Assembly: GCF_004363655.1 (NCBI RefSeq)
Contig: NZ_SNZH01000003.1
Span: 53,922-117,921, forward strand
Direction of reading: 5' to 3'
Length of the DNA: 64,000 nt
DNA from: Tahibacter aquaticus
Lineage (GTDB): Bacteria > Pseudomonadota > Gammaproteobacteria > Xanthomonadales > Rhodanobacteraceae
A program made the position numbers and the translations under genes. Below the pieces are notes generated by a model. That model saw only the letters and a list, made by a program, of their open reading frames with translations, was not told the origin of the DNA and made no database searches. Shown one piece after another: positions 1-8,933 of this stretch. Positions within the stretch are counted from its first letter, which is position 1. Each line of letters starts with the position of its first letter.

Positions 1-1029
1 GAGCATGCCCGAACGCAGTGCCTGGTGCGTACCCTTGATCTTGGGCAGGTTGAGCAGGCCGGCGGCGTCGCCGATCAGCAGGGCGCCGGGCATCTCGCAG
101 TTGGGCAGGGATTGCCAGCCGCCGGCGGCGATGGCGCGCGCGCCGTAGGAGACGATGCTGCCGCCTTCCAGCAGCGGCTTGATATGCGGATGGTTCTTCA
201 GCTGCTGGAACAGCTCGAACGGCGACAGCAGCGGGTCGGAATAATCCAGGCCGGTGACATAGCCGATGGCGACGCGGTCCTTGTCCAGGTGATAGAGGAA
301 GCTGCCGCCATAAGTGGCGTTGTCGGCCGGCCAGCCCAGCGTATGCACGACCTTGCCCGGTTCGACCCGGCCCGGCGGCAGCTGCCACAGTTCCTTGATG
401 CCGATGGACCAGGTCTGCGGATCGCAGTCCTTGTCCAGCGCGTATCGGGCGATCAGCTGCTTGGACAGGTGGCCGCGGGCGCCTTCGCCGAGCACGGTGA
501 TCGGCGCGGTGATGTCGATGCCCTGGGTATAGCCGGCCTTGTGCGAGCCGTCCTTGGCCACGCCCATGTCGCCGATGCGCACGCCGCAGACCGCGCCAGC
601 TTCGTCGAACAGCGGTTCGGAGGCGGCGAAGCCGGGATAGATTTCCACACCCAGCGCCTCGGCCTGGGGCGCCAGCCAGGCGCACAGCGCGCCCAGCGAA
701 ACGATGAAATTGCCGTGGTTGTGCATCTGCGGCGGCACTACCGGCAGCTTTACCGCGCGATTCTTGTCGCGCATCCAGTACATCTCGTCTTTCGTCACCG
801 GTACGCAGATCGGCGGCGGGTTCTTGCCCCATTCGGGCAAAAGCTCGTTCAGCGGTTCGGGTTCGATCACGGCGCCGGAGAGAATGTGCGCGCCGACGGT
901 AGAGGCTTTTTCGATGACGCAGACGCGGATGTCGGGCTTGAGCTGCTTGAGGCGGATGGCGAAGGCGAGGCCGGCCGGGCCTGCGCCGACGGTGACCACG
1001 TCGTATTCCATGACATCGCGTTCGCTCAT
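1..1029 (-). CDS. Electron transfer flavoprotein-ubiquinone oxidoreductase, 5' part
   Basis: Reading leftward from ATG at 1029 gives about 343 residues without a stop; the gene runs off the window's left edge. The N-terminus carries an FAD-binding Rossmann motif (VTVGAGPAGLAFAIRLKQ, about residues 10-28), followed by GAHILSGAVIEP and the YPGFAASE and LGEGARGHL stretches typical of ETF-QO. The enzyme passes electrons from ETF (fatty-acid and amino-acid oxidation) to ubiquinone at the inner membrane. The C-terminal 4Fe-4S domain would lie outside the window. The frame is uninterrupted, and nothing else on this strand competes. Confidence 0.93.
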   Translation of the reverse strand, partial: MSERDVMEYDVVTVGAGPAGLAFAIRLKQLKPDIRVCVIEKASTVGAHILSGAVIEPEPLNELLPEWGKNPPPICVPVTKDEMYWMRDKNRAVKLPVVPPQMHNHGNFIVSLGALCAWLAPQAEALGVEIYPGFAASEPLFDEAGAVCGVRIGDMGVAKDGSHKAGYTQGIDITAPITVLGEGARGHLSKQLIARYALDKDCDPQTWSIGIKELWQLPPGRVEPGKVVHTLGWPADNATYGGSFLYHLDKDRVAIGYVTGLDYSDPLLSPFELFQQLKNHPHIKPLLEGGSIVSYGARAIAAGGWQSLPNCEMPGALLIGDAAGLLNLPKIKGTHQALRSGML

Positions 1030-1157
1030 GGCGGACTCCGGCTAGAGACGAGAAAGAGGCCGATTGTCGGCGGTCCGGACTGAGCCGGCAATCCAGCGCG
1101 TGCCGGGGCGCTTATGCAAAACCGTTTCAGTGCTGCCGCGGATGGCGCGCGCCGCGG

Positions 1158-1955
1158 CTATACGCCGCGCATCACGTCCGAGCGCTCGTAGCGCGTGATG
1201 TAGGAGAACACGTCGCCGGGATGCAAGGTGACGGCAACCAGCAGGATGCGGTTCTTTGGATCGAAATAGCGCCGCAGCGTACGCAATGCCGGCGTACCGG
1301 CCTCCACTTCCAACTGGTCGGCCTGTTCTCGGTCCAGCGCGACGGCGGAAAGGCTTTGCTCGACCAGGCCGACGCGGGCGAACAGCTCGCCTTCGATCAG
1401 CGCGCGCATGGCGTCCTCGACGCGGGAGAAGCCCGGCGGCAGGCCCTGCATGCTGGCGCGGCGGTATACATCGGTAATACAGAACGGCTTGAGCATGCGG
1501 CGCTGGTAGCGGATGCCGTGCAGCAGCACGCATTCGGTGCCGGCGCGGACGTCGAGCCAGCCGGCCAGGGTGGCGTCGGCCATCAGGCGGTCGCTGTGGC
1601 GCAGCTGGAAGCGCGTGGCCTGGGTGTATTGCAGCAGATCGTCGATGGAGCGTACGTACTGGTTGTAGCGCACCTGCGGTTCGGCGCTGCGTACCTTGGT
1701 GCCGGAGCCGCGGCGGCGTGCGATCAGGCCCATTTCCTCCATCGTGCGCAGCGCCTCGCGCGCGGTGTAGCGGCTGATGCCGAAGCGTTCGCAGAGCTGG
1801 GCTTCGGTCGGCAGCATGCCGCCGACGGGGTGGTCGCCGCGCTTGAGTTCGTCGCGCAGTTCGTCGGCCACCTGCAGATAGCGGGGCTTGCGCGATGAGC
1901 GCAGGCCGCGCCGCGTGGCGGCGGCGGGCGGATCGTTACGCTGGCTGTCGTTCAT
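1158..1955 (-). CDS. GntR-family transcriptional regulator, HutC/UTRA type
   Basis: A 265-residue protein. The winged helix-turn-helix occupies about residues 25-95 (KPRYLQVADELRDELKRGD, then LPTEAQLCERFGISRYTAREALR). A UTRA effector-binding domain follows and ends at the C-terminus. The frame is open 64 codons further upstream, but I chose ATG 1955 because it gives the usual short tail before the wHTH and keeps the divergent promoter region free. The gene is divergent from the amidase at 2092 across 136 bp, so local control of the amidase/CoA-transferase genes is a reasonable inference. The ligand is unknown. Confidence 0.88.
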   Translation of the reverse strand: MNDSQRNDPPAAATRRGLRSSRKPRYLQVADELRDELKRGDHPVGGMLPTEAQLCERFGISRYTAREALRTMEEMGLIARRRGSGTKVRSAEPQVRYNQYVRSIDDLLQYTQATRFQLRHSDRLMADATLAGWLDVRAGTECVLLHGIRYQRRMLKPFCITDVYRRASMQGLPPGFSRVEDAMRALIEGELFARVGLVEQSLSAVALDREQADQLEVEAGTPALRTLRRYFDPKNRILLVAVTLHPGDVFSYITRYERSDVMRGV

Positions 1956-2091
1956 CGGCGGGCGGCGTGGTGCCTGGAGGGTCGCGTAGGCGGAATCGTA
2001 ACGTCTGGCAGGGAAAAATACTGCGCGACGACTTGCGTTAATCGGCATATGCGCCGACGCTTGAGGCTTACTATCGGACGGGGAGGCATGG

Positions 2092-3504
2092 ATGAACACA
2101 GCGACGTCGCCGCAACTCGAACCAGCGCGCCTGCGCGCCGCGAGCACCTGCCAGACTTTGCATTGGCTGGCATCGGGGCGTATCGATGCGAGCGAGCTGG
2201 CCGAGATCTATCTCGACGCGATCGCCGCGGCCAATCCACGCCTGAATGCCTATATCGGCCTGGATGCAGAAAAAACCCGCGCCCAGGCGGCGCAAAGTTC
2301 GCAGCGGCGCAGTGCAGGCCGGCTCAAGGGCCGGCTGGACGGCATTCCGGTCGCGATCAAGGACAATCTTGATGTCGCCGGCTGGCCGACCACGGCCGGA
2401 CTGCCCGCCCGGCGCGAGCACATTGCCGGCAACGATTCCGCCGCGGTCGCGCGCCTGCTCGCTGCAGGCGCGGTGATCCTGGGCAAGACCAACCTGGACG
2501 AAGGCGTACTCGGCGCCTCGACCAATAACCCGCACTACGGCGCGACGCGCAATCCCTGGCAGCCGGAGTATTCGGCCGGCGGTTCTTCCGGCGGCGCAGC
2601 CGCGGCGGTGGCGGCGGGGTTGTGCGTGGCGGCGGTCGGTTCGGACAGCCTGGGTTCGGTGCGTATTCCGGCCAGCCATTGCGGCGTGTTCGCGCTCAAG
2701 CCGACGCACGGCGAAATTTCTGCGCGCGGCCTGGTGCCGGCAGCGCGGCGGCTCGATGCCATTGGCCTGATCGCGCGCAACGTCAACGATCTGACCGTGC
2801 TGCTGCAGGTGCTGGCCGGCTACGACGCGGAAGACCCGCGCTCGCGCAAGCGCCGCGTCGCGCTGGCGCCGCCGGACTGGGAACCGGGCCGGCTGCGCTG
2901 CGGCATTCCGCAGGATCTGGCCGGCCTGGGCACCACGGCAGAAGTGCTGGCCGTGTTCGAGCAGGCGATTGCGAGCCTGCGCCAGGAGCTGGGTGAACAG
3001 CGCGGTGTGGATTTTTCCGACTACCCGCTGGCCCGCGCCCGCCGCGCCGGGCTGCTGCTGATGGAAGCGGAAATGTGCCAGACCTTCGCCGCGGACATTG
3101 CCGACACCGAACGGCCGATTTCGCCGGCGCTGCGCGCGATGCTCGACTATGCCGCGGCCAAGTCGGCGGCCGACTACGTGGCGGCGGACCGCATGCTGGA
3201 TGCCTCGGTGCTGAAGGCGCGGCGCGTGTTTGCCGAGGTCGATGTGCTGGTCCTGCCGACCACGCCCGCACCGGCGGCGCGGCTGGATGCGGCGGAACCC
3301 GCCGACCAGGCCCAGTTCACCAGTTTCGCCAGCCTGGCCGGCTGCCCGGCGGTCACCATTCCCATGGGCCGCTGCAACGCCGGCTTGCCGCTGGGGCTGC
3401 AGTTCGTCGGCCCGCCGGGTTCGGACCTGCGCCTGCTGGAGCTGGCCGAGGTCTGTGCCTCGGCGCTGGACGGCGCGCCGGACTATCCGGCACCGGGCGC
3501 CTGA
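2092..3504 (+). CDS. Amidase-signature family amidohydrolase
   Basis: A 470-residue amidase-signature protein with a visible Ser-cisSer-Lys triad: Lys90 in IPVAIKDN, Ser165 in SAGGSSGG and the probable nucleophile Ser189 in SLGSVRIPAS. It hydrolyses C-N amide bonds; the substrate cannot be read from sequence, and a GatA role is unlikely without gatB/gatC nearby. The general form resembles AtzE/allophanate-hydrolase-like amidases. An SD-like GGGAGG lies just before the ATG. The gene is divergent from a GntR regulator and followed by a CoA-transferase in the same direction, suggesting a small catabolic unit. Confidence 0.87.
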   Translation: MNTATSPQLEPARLRAASTCQTLHWLASGRIDASELAEIYLDAIAAANPRLNAYIGLDAEKTRAQAAQSSQRRSAGRLKGRLDGIPVAIKDNLDVAGWPTTAGLPARREHIAGNDSAAVARLLAAGAVILGKTNLDEGVLGASTNNPHYGATRNPWQPEYSAGGSSGGAAAAVAAGLCVAAVGSDSLGSVRIPASHCGVFALKPTHGEISARGLVPAARRLDAIGLIARNVNDLTVLLQVLAGYDAEDPRSRKRRVALAPPDWEPGRLRCGIPQDLAGLGTTAEVLAVFEQAIASLRQELGEQRGVDFSDYPLARARRAGLLLMEAEMCQTFAADIADTERPISPALRAMLDYAAAKSAADYVAADRMLDASVLKARRVFAEVDVLVLPTTPAPAARLDAAEPADQAQFTSFASLAGCPAVTIPMGRCNAGLPLGLQFVGPPGSDLRLLELAEVCASALDGAPDYPAPGA

Positions 3505-3603
3505 GCCAGGCCTCGCCGCGGGCGCAATAAACGGATGGCGCCGGCCTCGTGCCGGCGCCAGTCTTCGTTGAAGTTTCCTCGCTATTTTCAGTGGGCTCTG
3601 GCC

Positions 3604-4824
3604 ATGCTCAGCGGCATTCGCGTCCTTGACCTGTCCCGCATTCTCGCCGGGCCCTGGTGTACCCAGCTGCTGGCCGACTACGGCGCCGACGTGCTGAAGA
3701 TCGAAAAGCCCGGCAGCGGTGACGATACGCGGCGCTGGGGACCGCCGTTCCTGCGCGGCGGGCAAAGTCCGGCCGTGGATGGCGACGTGGCGGCGTATTT
3801 TCTCTGCTGCAATCGCGGCAAGCGTTCGCTGGCACTGGATTTCACCCAGGCCGAAGGCCAGCAGATCCTGCGCCGCCTGGCCGAAGCCAGCGATGTGCTG
3901 GTGGAAAACTATCTGCCGGGCACGCTGCAGAAATATGGACTGGACTACGCCAGCCTGGCCGCGCTGAATCCACGCCTGATCTACTGCTCCATCAGCGGCT
4001 TCGGCCAGGACGGGCCGAATGCGGCACGGGCGGGCTACGACGCGATGATCCAGGCCGAAGCCGGCCTGATGTCGCTGACCGGCGAAGCGGCGGGCGGGCC
4101 GATGAAGGTCGGTGTCGCCGTGAGCGACCTGATGTGCGGCATGTATGCGGCCAGCGCGATTCTCGCCACCTTGCACGAGCGTTCTCGCACCCAGCGCGGC
4201 GCGCAGCTGGACCTGGCCTTGTTCGACTGCCAGGTCGGCTGGCTGGCGAACCAGGGCATGAACTATCGGGTTGGCGGCACGGTGCCGCCGCGGCATGGCA
4301 CGGCGCATCCGAATATCGCGCCCTACCAGGTGTTCGCCACGGCCGACGGGCACCTGATGCTGGCGGTCGGCAATGACGAGCAGTTCCGCCGTTTCTGCGC
4401 GGCTGCCGATGCCGGGGCATTGGCCGCAGACGCGCGTTTCGGCAGCAACGCGCAACGTGTCGCCAACCGCGTGCAACTGGTTTCGGCGATGACGCCGTTG
4501 CTGGCGGCGCGCTCCACCCAGGACTGGCTGCAGCAGCTGGGCGAGGCCGGCGTACCGGCCGGACCGGTCAACGACCTGGCCGCGGTATTCGCCCATTCGC
4601 AGGTAGAGGCGCGCGGCCTGGCGGCCAGCCTGACGCATCCGCTCTGGGGCGAGGTGCCGCAGATTGCCAATCCGCTGCGCCGCGACGGCAAGCCGCAGCT
4701 CGCGCCGCTGGCGCCGCCGGACCTGGGCGAGCACGGCGAAGCGGTGCTCGCCGAGCTGGGCCTGGATGCGCAGCAGCGCGCCGACCTGGTTGCGCGCGGC
4801 ATCGTCGGCGGCGGGCGCGGATGA
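3604..4824 (+). CDS. Class III CoA-transferase (CaiB/BaiF family)
   Basis: Starting at ATG 3604 the protein is 406 residues and opens with MLSGIRVLDLSRILAGPWC, the usual CaiB/BaiF N-terminus; the 23 upstream in-frame codons look like non-coding extension. Asp in AGYDAMIQAEAGLMSLTG matches the catalytic aspartate region of the family. These enzymes move CoA between carboxylic acids. It lies about 100 bp after the amidase and overlaps the AlkB-like gene by four bases (ATGA), so the two are probably translationally coupled. The acyl substrate is unknown. Confidence 0.9.
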   Translation: MLSGIRVLDLSRILAGPWCTQLLADYGADVLKIEKPGSGDDTRRWGPPFLRGGQSPAVDGDVAAYFLCCNRGKRSLALDFTQAEGQQILRRLAEASDVLVENYLPGTLQKYGLDYASLAALNPRLIYCSISGFGQDGPNAARAGYDAMIQAEAGLMSLTGEAAGGPMKVGVAVSDLMCGMYAASAILATLHERSRTQRGAQLDLALFDCQVGWLANQGMNYRVGGTVPPRHGTAHPNIAPYQVFATADGHLMLAVGNDEQFRRFCAAADAGALAADARFGSNAQRVANRVQLVSAMTPLLAARSTQDWLQQLGEAGVPAGPVNDLAAVFAHSQVEARGLAASLTHPLWGEVPQIANPLRRDGKPQLAPLAPPDLGEHGEAVLAELGLDAQQRADLVARGIVGGGRG

Positions 4825-5450
4825 GCGATACGGGAAACAATGCGGTGGTGTGGAAAACGCCGCAATGGCAGTCATTACCAGCGCTGCCCGGCGCGCAGCT
4901 GCGCCTGGCGCTGGACGTGCTGGACCGGCCGGCGGACTTGCTGGCGCAGCTGCAGCGCGAAATTCCCTGGGAGCAGCACCGCCTGCGCCTGTTCGGCCGC
5001 GAGATTCCGGCGCCGCGCCTGTCCTGCTGGGTAGGCGATGCGGAGGCGGTGTATACCTATTCGCGCGTGCGCTTCGAGCCGCGACCCTGGTCGCCGCTGT
5101 TGTCTGCCTTGCGTTGCGGCATCGCTGAAATGGCCGGCGCGGATTTCAACAGCGTGCTGTGCAATCTCTATCGCAACGGCAACGATGCCATGGGCTGGCA
5201 TAGCGACGACGAGGCCGAGCTCGGGCCGCGACCCGTGATCGCGTCGCTGAGCCTGGGCGCGCCGCGGCGCTTCCGCCTGCGCCACAAGCGCGATGCGGAC
5301 GCACGGCTGGAGATCGAGCTGCCGTCCGGCAGCCTGCTGCTGATGGGCGGCGATACCCAGCGCCATTACCGCCACGACCTGCCGCGCGCCCTGCGTGTGC
5401 AGTTGCCGCGATTGAACCTGACTTTCCGCCAGATCCATGCATCGGCATAG
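4821..5450 (+). CDS. AlkB-like 2-oxoglutarate/Fe(II) dioxygenase
   Basis: 209 residues. The iron-binding facial triad is visible as HSD in MGWHSDDEAELG and the distal His in QRHYRHDLPR, with a following Arg likely binding 2-oxoglutarate (LNLTFRQI). The stretch YRNGNDAMGWHSD is typical of AlkB homologues that oxidatively demethylate N-alkylated bases. It overlaps the CoA-transferase stop by ATGA. Its place behind a metabolic gene does not explain its function; DNA/RNA repair is the family expectation. Confidence 0.87.
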   Translation: MSDTGNNAVVWKTPQWQSLPALPGAQLRLALDVLDRPADLLAQLQREIPWEQHRLRLFGREIPAPRLSCWVGDAEAVYTYSRVRFEPRPWSPLLSALRCGIAEMAGADFNSVLCNLYRNGNDAMGWHSDDEAELGPRPVIASLSLGAPRRFRLRHKRDADARLEIELPSGSLLLMGGDTQRHYRHDLPRALRVQLPRLNLTFRQIHASA

Positions 5451-5931
5451 CCTGCGCCGGTAGCCGCGCCGGCTGCATGCAAGCGACGCTGGTCCGCTTG
5501 CGACCGAACCGGACACGCTGACGCGACCAGCGCTGACCAGCGACGGCGGTGATGCGTCGAAGAAAGCCGGCAGGACAGGGGTGAAACACAGGACAATCGG
5601 GTTTTTCACGCGATAAAGCGGCGTTGGCCTGATCGTTTCGCCAGGCGTTTGTAGATAATCACGCCGGTCCGCCTGGCTAATGCCTAACGATGGCCTGAAC
5701 CTGTGTCGAGTGAATGGCTCAGGTGTTCGGCGACTGACTTGCCGCCGAAGCTGTGCCGGGCGCGTGCGTCGCACGGGCTTGGCTGCGCCCTTATTTCACG
5801 GGCGGCCGAATTCAATGCAATCTCTGATTTGTTCCGCGTTTCCTTGACCCAGCGAGTGTGTCGCCAAGCCCCATGCCTTCGAATTCTGCGGTTTCCCACG
5901 GCCAAGCGCGCTACTGTCGGCGAGTCGGCGC
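5451..5931. other. Non-coding interval upstream of the ThrE-like gene
   Basis: I see no convincing gene here. Short frames on either strand lack ribosome-binding sites and recognisable sequence. A TAGATAAT stretch near 5654 could be a -10 element for a rightward promoter, but its -35 is not clear. Confidence 0.4.
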
Positions 5932-7170
5932 ATGAACGACGCTGTGTCCGAATTGAAAGTCCGCGTCGGTTTCGTCATTGCCCTGGCGCGGCGCCTGCAC
6001 GAGTACGGCACGGCCGCACCGCGCCTGGAAGAGGCCATAGGCAAGGTCAGTGCGCGCCTGGGCCTGGTCTGCGATGTGCTGTCTACGCCGACGTCGATCG
6101 TGCTGTCGTTCTCCGAGCAAGGCCGTGACCTGGATGCGGTAGCCGACATCACCCAGGTGATCCGCCTGGCCCCGGGCGAAGTGAATCTGCGCCGGCTGTG
6201 TGCCGTGGACCGCATCGCTGACGAGGTCATCGACGGCAGCCTGGATCTGAAAAAAGGCTATCGCCAATTGCTGGAGCTGGGCCGGCCCGCCAGTCCGCGT
6301 ACGCGCTGGCTGACCGTGCTGAGCTTCGGCGTGGCCTCGGCCAGCGTGGCCAGCCTGCTCAAGGCCTCGTGGATGGATTTGCTGGTGGTCGCGCTGCTGG
6401 GCTGGATGATCGGCCTGCTCGCGCTGGGCGCGGAGCGGCGCGCGCGCCTGGCCCACAGTTTCGAGGCGGTGTCGGCGCTGCTGGCGACGACCATCGCGAC
6501 GCTGTTCAGTGCCTTCGTCGCGCCGCTGACCTTGAACGCGGTGATCCTGGCCAGCCTGATCGTCTTGCTGCCGGGCATGACCTTGACCACGGCGGTGCGT
6601 GAACTGTCCAGCCAGCACCTGGTTTCCGGGGTCGCGCGCATGGCCGGCGCCACGGCGACCTTGCTGAAACTGACTTTCGGCGCAGTGGCTGCGACCCAGC
6701 TCTGCCGCGTACTCGGCGTCGAGGTGCCGGCGACGGCGTTGCCGCCGGTACCGATCTGGGTGGAATGGCTGGGCCTGCTGGCGGCGGCGCTGTCGTTTGC
6801 CGTGCTGTTCCGCAGTGCGCCGCGCGACGGCCCGCTGGTGGTGGCCTCGGTGATGTTCGGCTACGCGCTGACGCGCCTGGGCGGTGCGCAGTTCGGGCCG
6901 GAGTTCGGCGTCTTCATCGCTGGCCTGGGCGTCGGTGCCGCGAGCAACCTGTACGCGACCCTGTACCAGCGCCCCGGTGCGGTGATCCGCGAGCCCGGCA
7001 TCATCCTGCTGGTGCCGGGCAGCGTGGGCTTCAAGAGTCTGTCCTTCGTGTTCGAGCGCGATGTATTCCTCGGCGTCGACACGGCGTTTTCCCTGATCGC
7101 GATTCTGGTGTCGCTGGTTGCCGGCCTGTTGTTCGGCGATCTGCTGGTGCCGCCACGGCGCAGCCTGTAA
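5932..7170 (+). CDS. Threonine/serine exporter (ThrE) family membrane protein
   Basis: 412 residues with the two-part ThrE architecture: a soluble N-terminal ThrE_1-like domain (about 1-115, containing ARRLHEYGTAAPRLEEAI and STPTSIVLSF) and about ten hydrophobic segments forming the membrane part, including LIVLLPGMTLTTAVRELSS and GIILLVPGSVGFKS. The family exports threonine and serine across the inner membrane. The gene is transcribed alone and converges on the H-NS gene. The exact substrate is inferred from family only. Confidence 0.85.
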   Translation: MNDAVSELKVRVGFVIALARRLHEYGTAAPRLEEAIGKVSARLGLVCDVLSTPTSIVLSFSEQGRDLDAVADITQVIRLAPGEVNLRRLCAVDRIADEVIDGSLDLKKGYRQLLELGRPASPRTRWLTVLSFGVASASVASLLKASWMDLLVVALLGWMIGLLALGAERRARLAHSFEAVSALLATTIATLFSAFVAPLTLNAVILASLIVLLPGMTLTTAVRELSSQHLVSGVARMAGATATLLKLTFGAVAATQLCRVLGVEVPATALPPVPIWVEWLGLLAAALSFAVLFRSAPRDGPLVVASVMFGYALTRLGGAQFGPEFGVFIAGLGVGAASNLYATLYQRPGAVIREPGIILLVPGSVGFKSLSFVFERDVFLGVDTAFSLIAILVSLVAGLLFGDLLVPPRRSL

Positions 7171-7183
7171 CGCCAGCGTCACC

Positions 7184-7202
7184 GTCCTGGCATGGCCGGG
7201 AC
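7184..7202. terminator. Hairpin between convergent ThrE-like and H-NS genes
   Basis: GTCCTGGC and GCCGGGAC pair over 8 bp (one G-T wobble) around a 3-nt loop in the 43-bp gap between two convergent genes. There is no clear T-run, so it may be a weak or Rho-assisted bidirectional terminator. Confidence 0.45.
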
Positions 7203-7213
7203 AGTGCCTGCGT

Positions 7214-7525
7214 TCAACCGATCAGCAACTCCTGTTCCTTCTTGCCGGCCCGCAGCGCGGCGCTGAACCAGCGCGGCTGCTTGCCGCGGCCGGTCCAGGT
7301 TTCGTCCGGTGCGGCAGGATTGCGGTACTTGGGCTTGACCCGGCGCTTGGCCGGCCGGGCGCCGAACAGCTGGTCGATGGTGAAGCCTTCCTTGTGCGCC
7401 AGCGCGAGGATTTTCTCGCGTACCTCGGCAGCGCGTTCGCGCTGGATTTCGTGCTGGCGCTGGTTGGCGCGATGAATGAGTTCGGACAGCTGTTTAGGGC
7501 TGAGAGAATCGAGGTCGATTGCCAT
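7214..7525 (-). CDS. H-NS family nucleoid-associated protein
   Basis: 103 residues from ATG 7525. The N-terminal half is charged and coiled-coil-like (oligomerisation). The C-terminus carries the H-NS DNA-binding signature: KPKYRNPAAPD followed by ETWTGRGKQPRWF. The frame stays open upstream to 7846, but the extension has no family resemblance. H-NS proteins silence A+T-rich and horizontally acquired DNA; whether this one acts on the island at 26-49 kb is only a possibility. Confidence 0.93.
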   Translation of the reverse strand: MAIDLDSLSPKQLSELIHRANQRQHEIQRERAAEVREKILALAHKEGFTIDQLFGARPAKRRVKPKYRNPAAPDETWTGRGKQPRWFSAALRAGKKEQELLIG

Positions 7526-7956
7526 GGCGGTCCTGTTGCCGTTTTTCTCAGTCAGAAGGCGCTGTTTCCGCCGGACGCGACCGTGCGGAAGTACGGCAGG
7601 CTTCTGGTGGTAAGGTCCCTGTGCGGCAATTTTGTGCCAAACGGACTTCGTGCGCAAAATGTACACCTGGCAAAGTCTGGATAAGTGTCGGTTCCGTGGC
7701 CTGCATAGTCGGCCGCTTGCCCGGCAGCCGCGCAAAACCCTTGCGCCGCACGGGTTGGCAGCTCTGCCGCATCGGGCGGCCGGCGCAGGCAAAAAGGCAG
7801 ATTGCGCCTTGTTCCCGGCCACCCAATGGCGCTCGTGTCGGCGCAAGCCTTCAATCCTGCCGGCAGGGGTGGTGCTCTTGAGGCGGTATACGGGCTAATA
7901 TGCTTGGGTATGCGGGACTGGCGGGGGCTTGGTTCTACACGTCTCAGGGGTGAGCA
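7526..7956. other. Non-coding interval between divergent genes
   Basis: About 430 bp between the H-NS start and the GTG start at 7957. No supported gene. A TAATAT hexamer at 7896-7901 is a possible -10 for the rightward gene, but the candidate -35 (TTGAGG, 7878) is only 12 bp away, so the assignment is weak. Confidence 0.4.
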
Positions 7957-8823
7957 GTGGGTCTGCTGGACGAACTCGAACAGGAAGCGCAGCGGCGCAA
8001 AGCCGGCGTAGACGACCAGGATCGCGCCAAACAGGAGCGCGAGGCGGCTTATCGCACGCAGATCGAGCCGGGCATGGCGGCATTGCATGAATACCTGTCC
8101 AAGCTCACGCAGAACCTCACCTTCATCAAGCCCAGGAAGATCATTCGCCATACACTCGCCGGCTATGGCGACGTCGTGTTGCAGGTCGAGCACGAATACG
8201 ATCTGAAGTTCATCAACAACATGCCGAATGCACGCGAGATCCGGCTTTCCTTCCCCTGTCTCATCGTCACCGACGAATGCCCCAACGTTGAAGTGCTCGG
8301 CGTGACCAAGGTCAAGACGATCGCTGGCGCGTTCCAGCGCTTTCATATCGGCGGCGTCACGGTGACCAAGAAGGACAACAACGGCGAAGTGATCGCGGCC
8401 AGCGTGCGTGCCCGCGGCCGCATCGTGATGATGGCGGTGTTCAACGGCGATGCGGAATCCGGCGCCGTGCGCATGCAGTTCAACAACTTCGACCAGATGG
8501 GCGGCCAGCAGACCAAGTCGTTCACGGCCGAGCTGTTCAACGAAGCGCTGTACGACGAAGTCGGCCGCTACGTGGCGCGTGAGCCGAACAATCTGTTCCG
8601 CGAAGCCTTGCCCGATGACTACCGCAAGCAGCTGCGCACCAAGGTGCAGCAGGAAGAGCTGAAGCGGCGCTGGGAAGCACAGATGTCCGATCGCCAGCGC
8701 GAAGAGCTGGCCGAAATGGAACGCCAGCAAGGACTGGGCGGCAAGCTGAGCAAGGTTGTCGACCAGGTCAAGGGCGGTTCGTTCTTCGGCAGGCTGCGCG
8801 GCCTGGTCAAGAAAGACAAATGA
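7957..8823 (+). CDS. Conserved hypothetical cytoplasmic protein
   Basis: 288 residues from a GTG start preceded by AGGGGTGA at a good distance. No signal peptide or membrane segment is visible. The N-terminus (LDELEQEAQRRKAG) and the C-terminal third (KVQQEELKRRWEAQMSD, EELAEMERQQ) are charged and probably helical or coiled-coil. The middle is a beta-rich region with repeated hydrophobic strands. I do not recognise the family. The ending GGSFFGRLRGLVKKDK is basic and might contact membrane or nucleic acid. It stands alone, convergent with proS. Confidence 0.75.
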   Translation: MGLLDELEQEAQRRKAGVDDQDRAKQEREAAYRTQIEPGMAALHEYLSKLTQNLTFIKPRKIIRHTLAGYGDVVLQVEHEYDLKFINNMPNAREIRLSFPCLIVTDECPNVEVLGVTKVKTIAGAFQRFHIGGVTVTKKDNNGEVIAASVRARGRIVMMAVFNGDAESGAVRMQFNNFDQMGGQQTKSFTAELFNEALYDEVGRYVAREPNNLFREALPDDYRKQLRTKVQQEELKRRWEAQMSDRQREELAEMERQQGLGGKLSKVVDQVKGGSFFGRLRGLVKKDK

Positions 8824-8902
8824 TCCGCCGCCGACGGCAGCCGCTTCCGGCGCCGTCGACATTCTTCAGAATGTGACGAGATTCACATTTTCCGCCTGCA
8901 GC

Positions 8903-8925
8903 GATGCCCGGCATGGCCGGGCATC
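8903..8925. terminator. Hairpin between convergent genes (proS and 7957 gene)
   Basis: Perfect 10-bp stem GATGCCCGGC / GCCGGGCATC with a 3-nt loop in the 110-bp gap between convergent genes. The stem is symmetric, so it could serve both directions, although neither side has a long T-run. Confidence 0.6.
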
Positions 8926-8933
8926 GTCATTTC

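Noticed and set aside
2071..4875. 934-codon open frame on the minus strand
   Set aside because: Shadow of the amidase and CoA-transferase genes, both of which have clear catalytic motifs.
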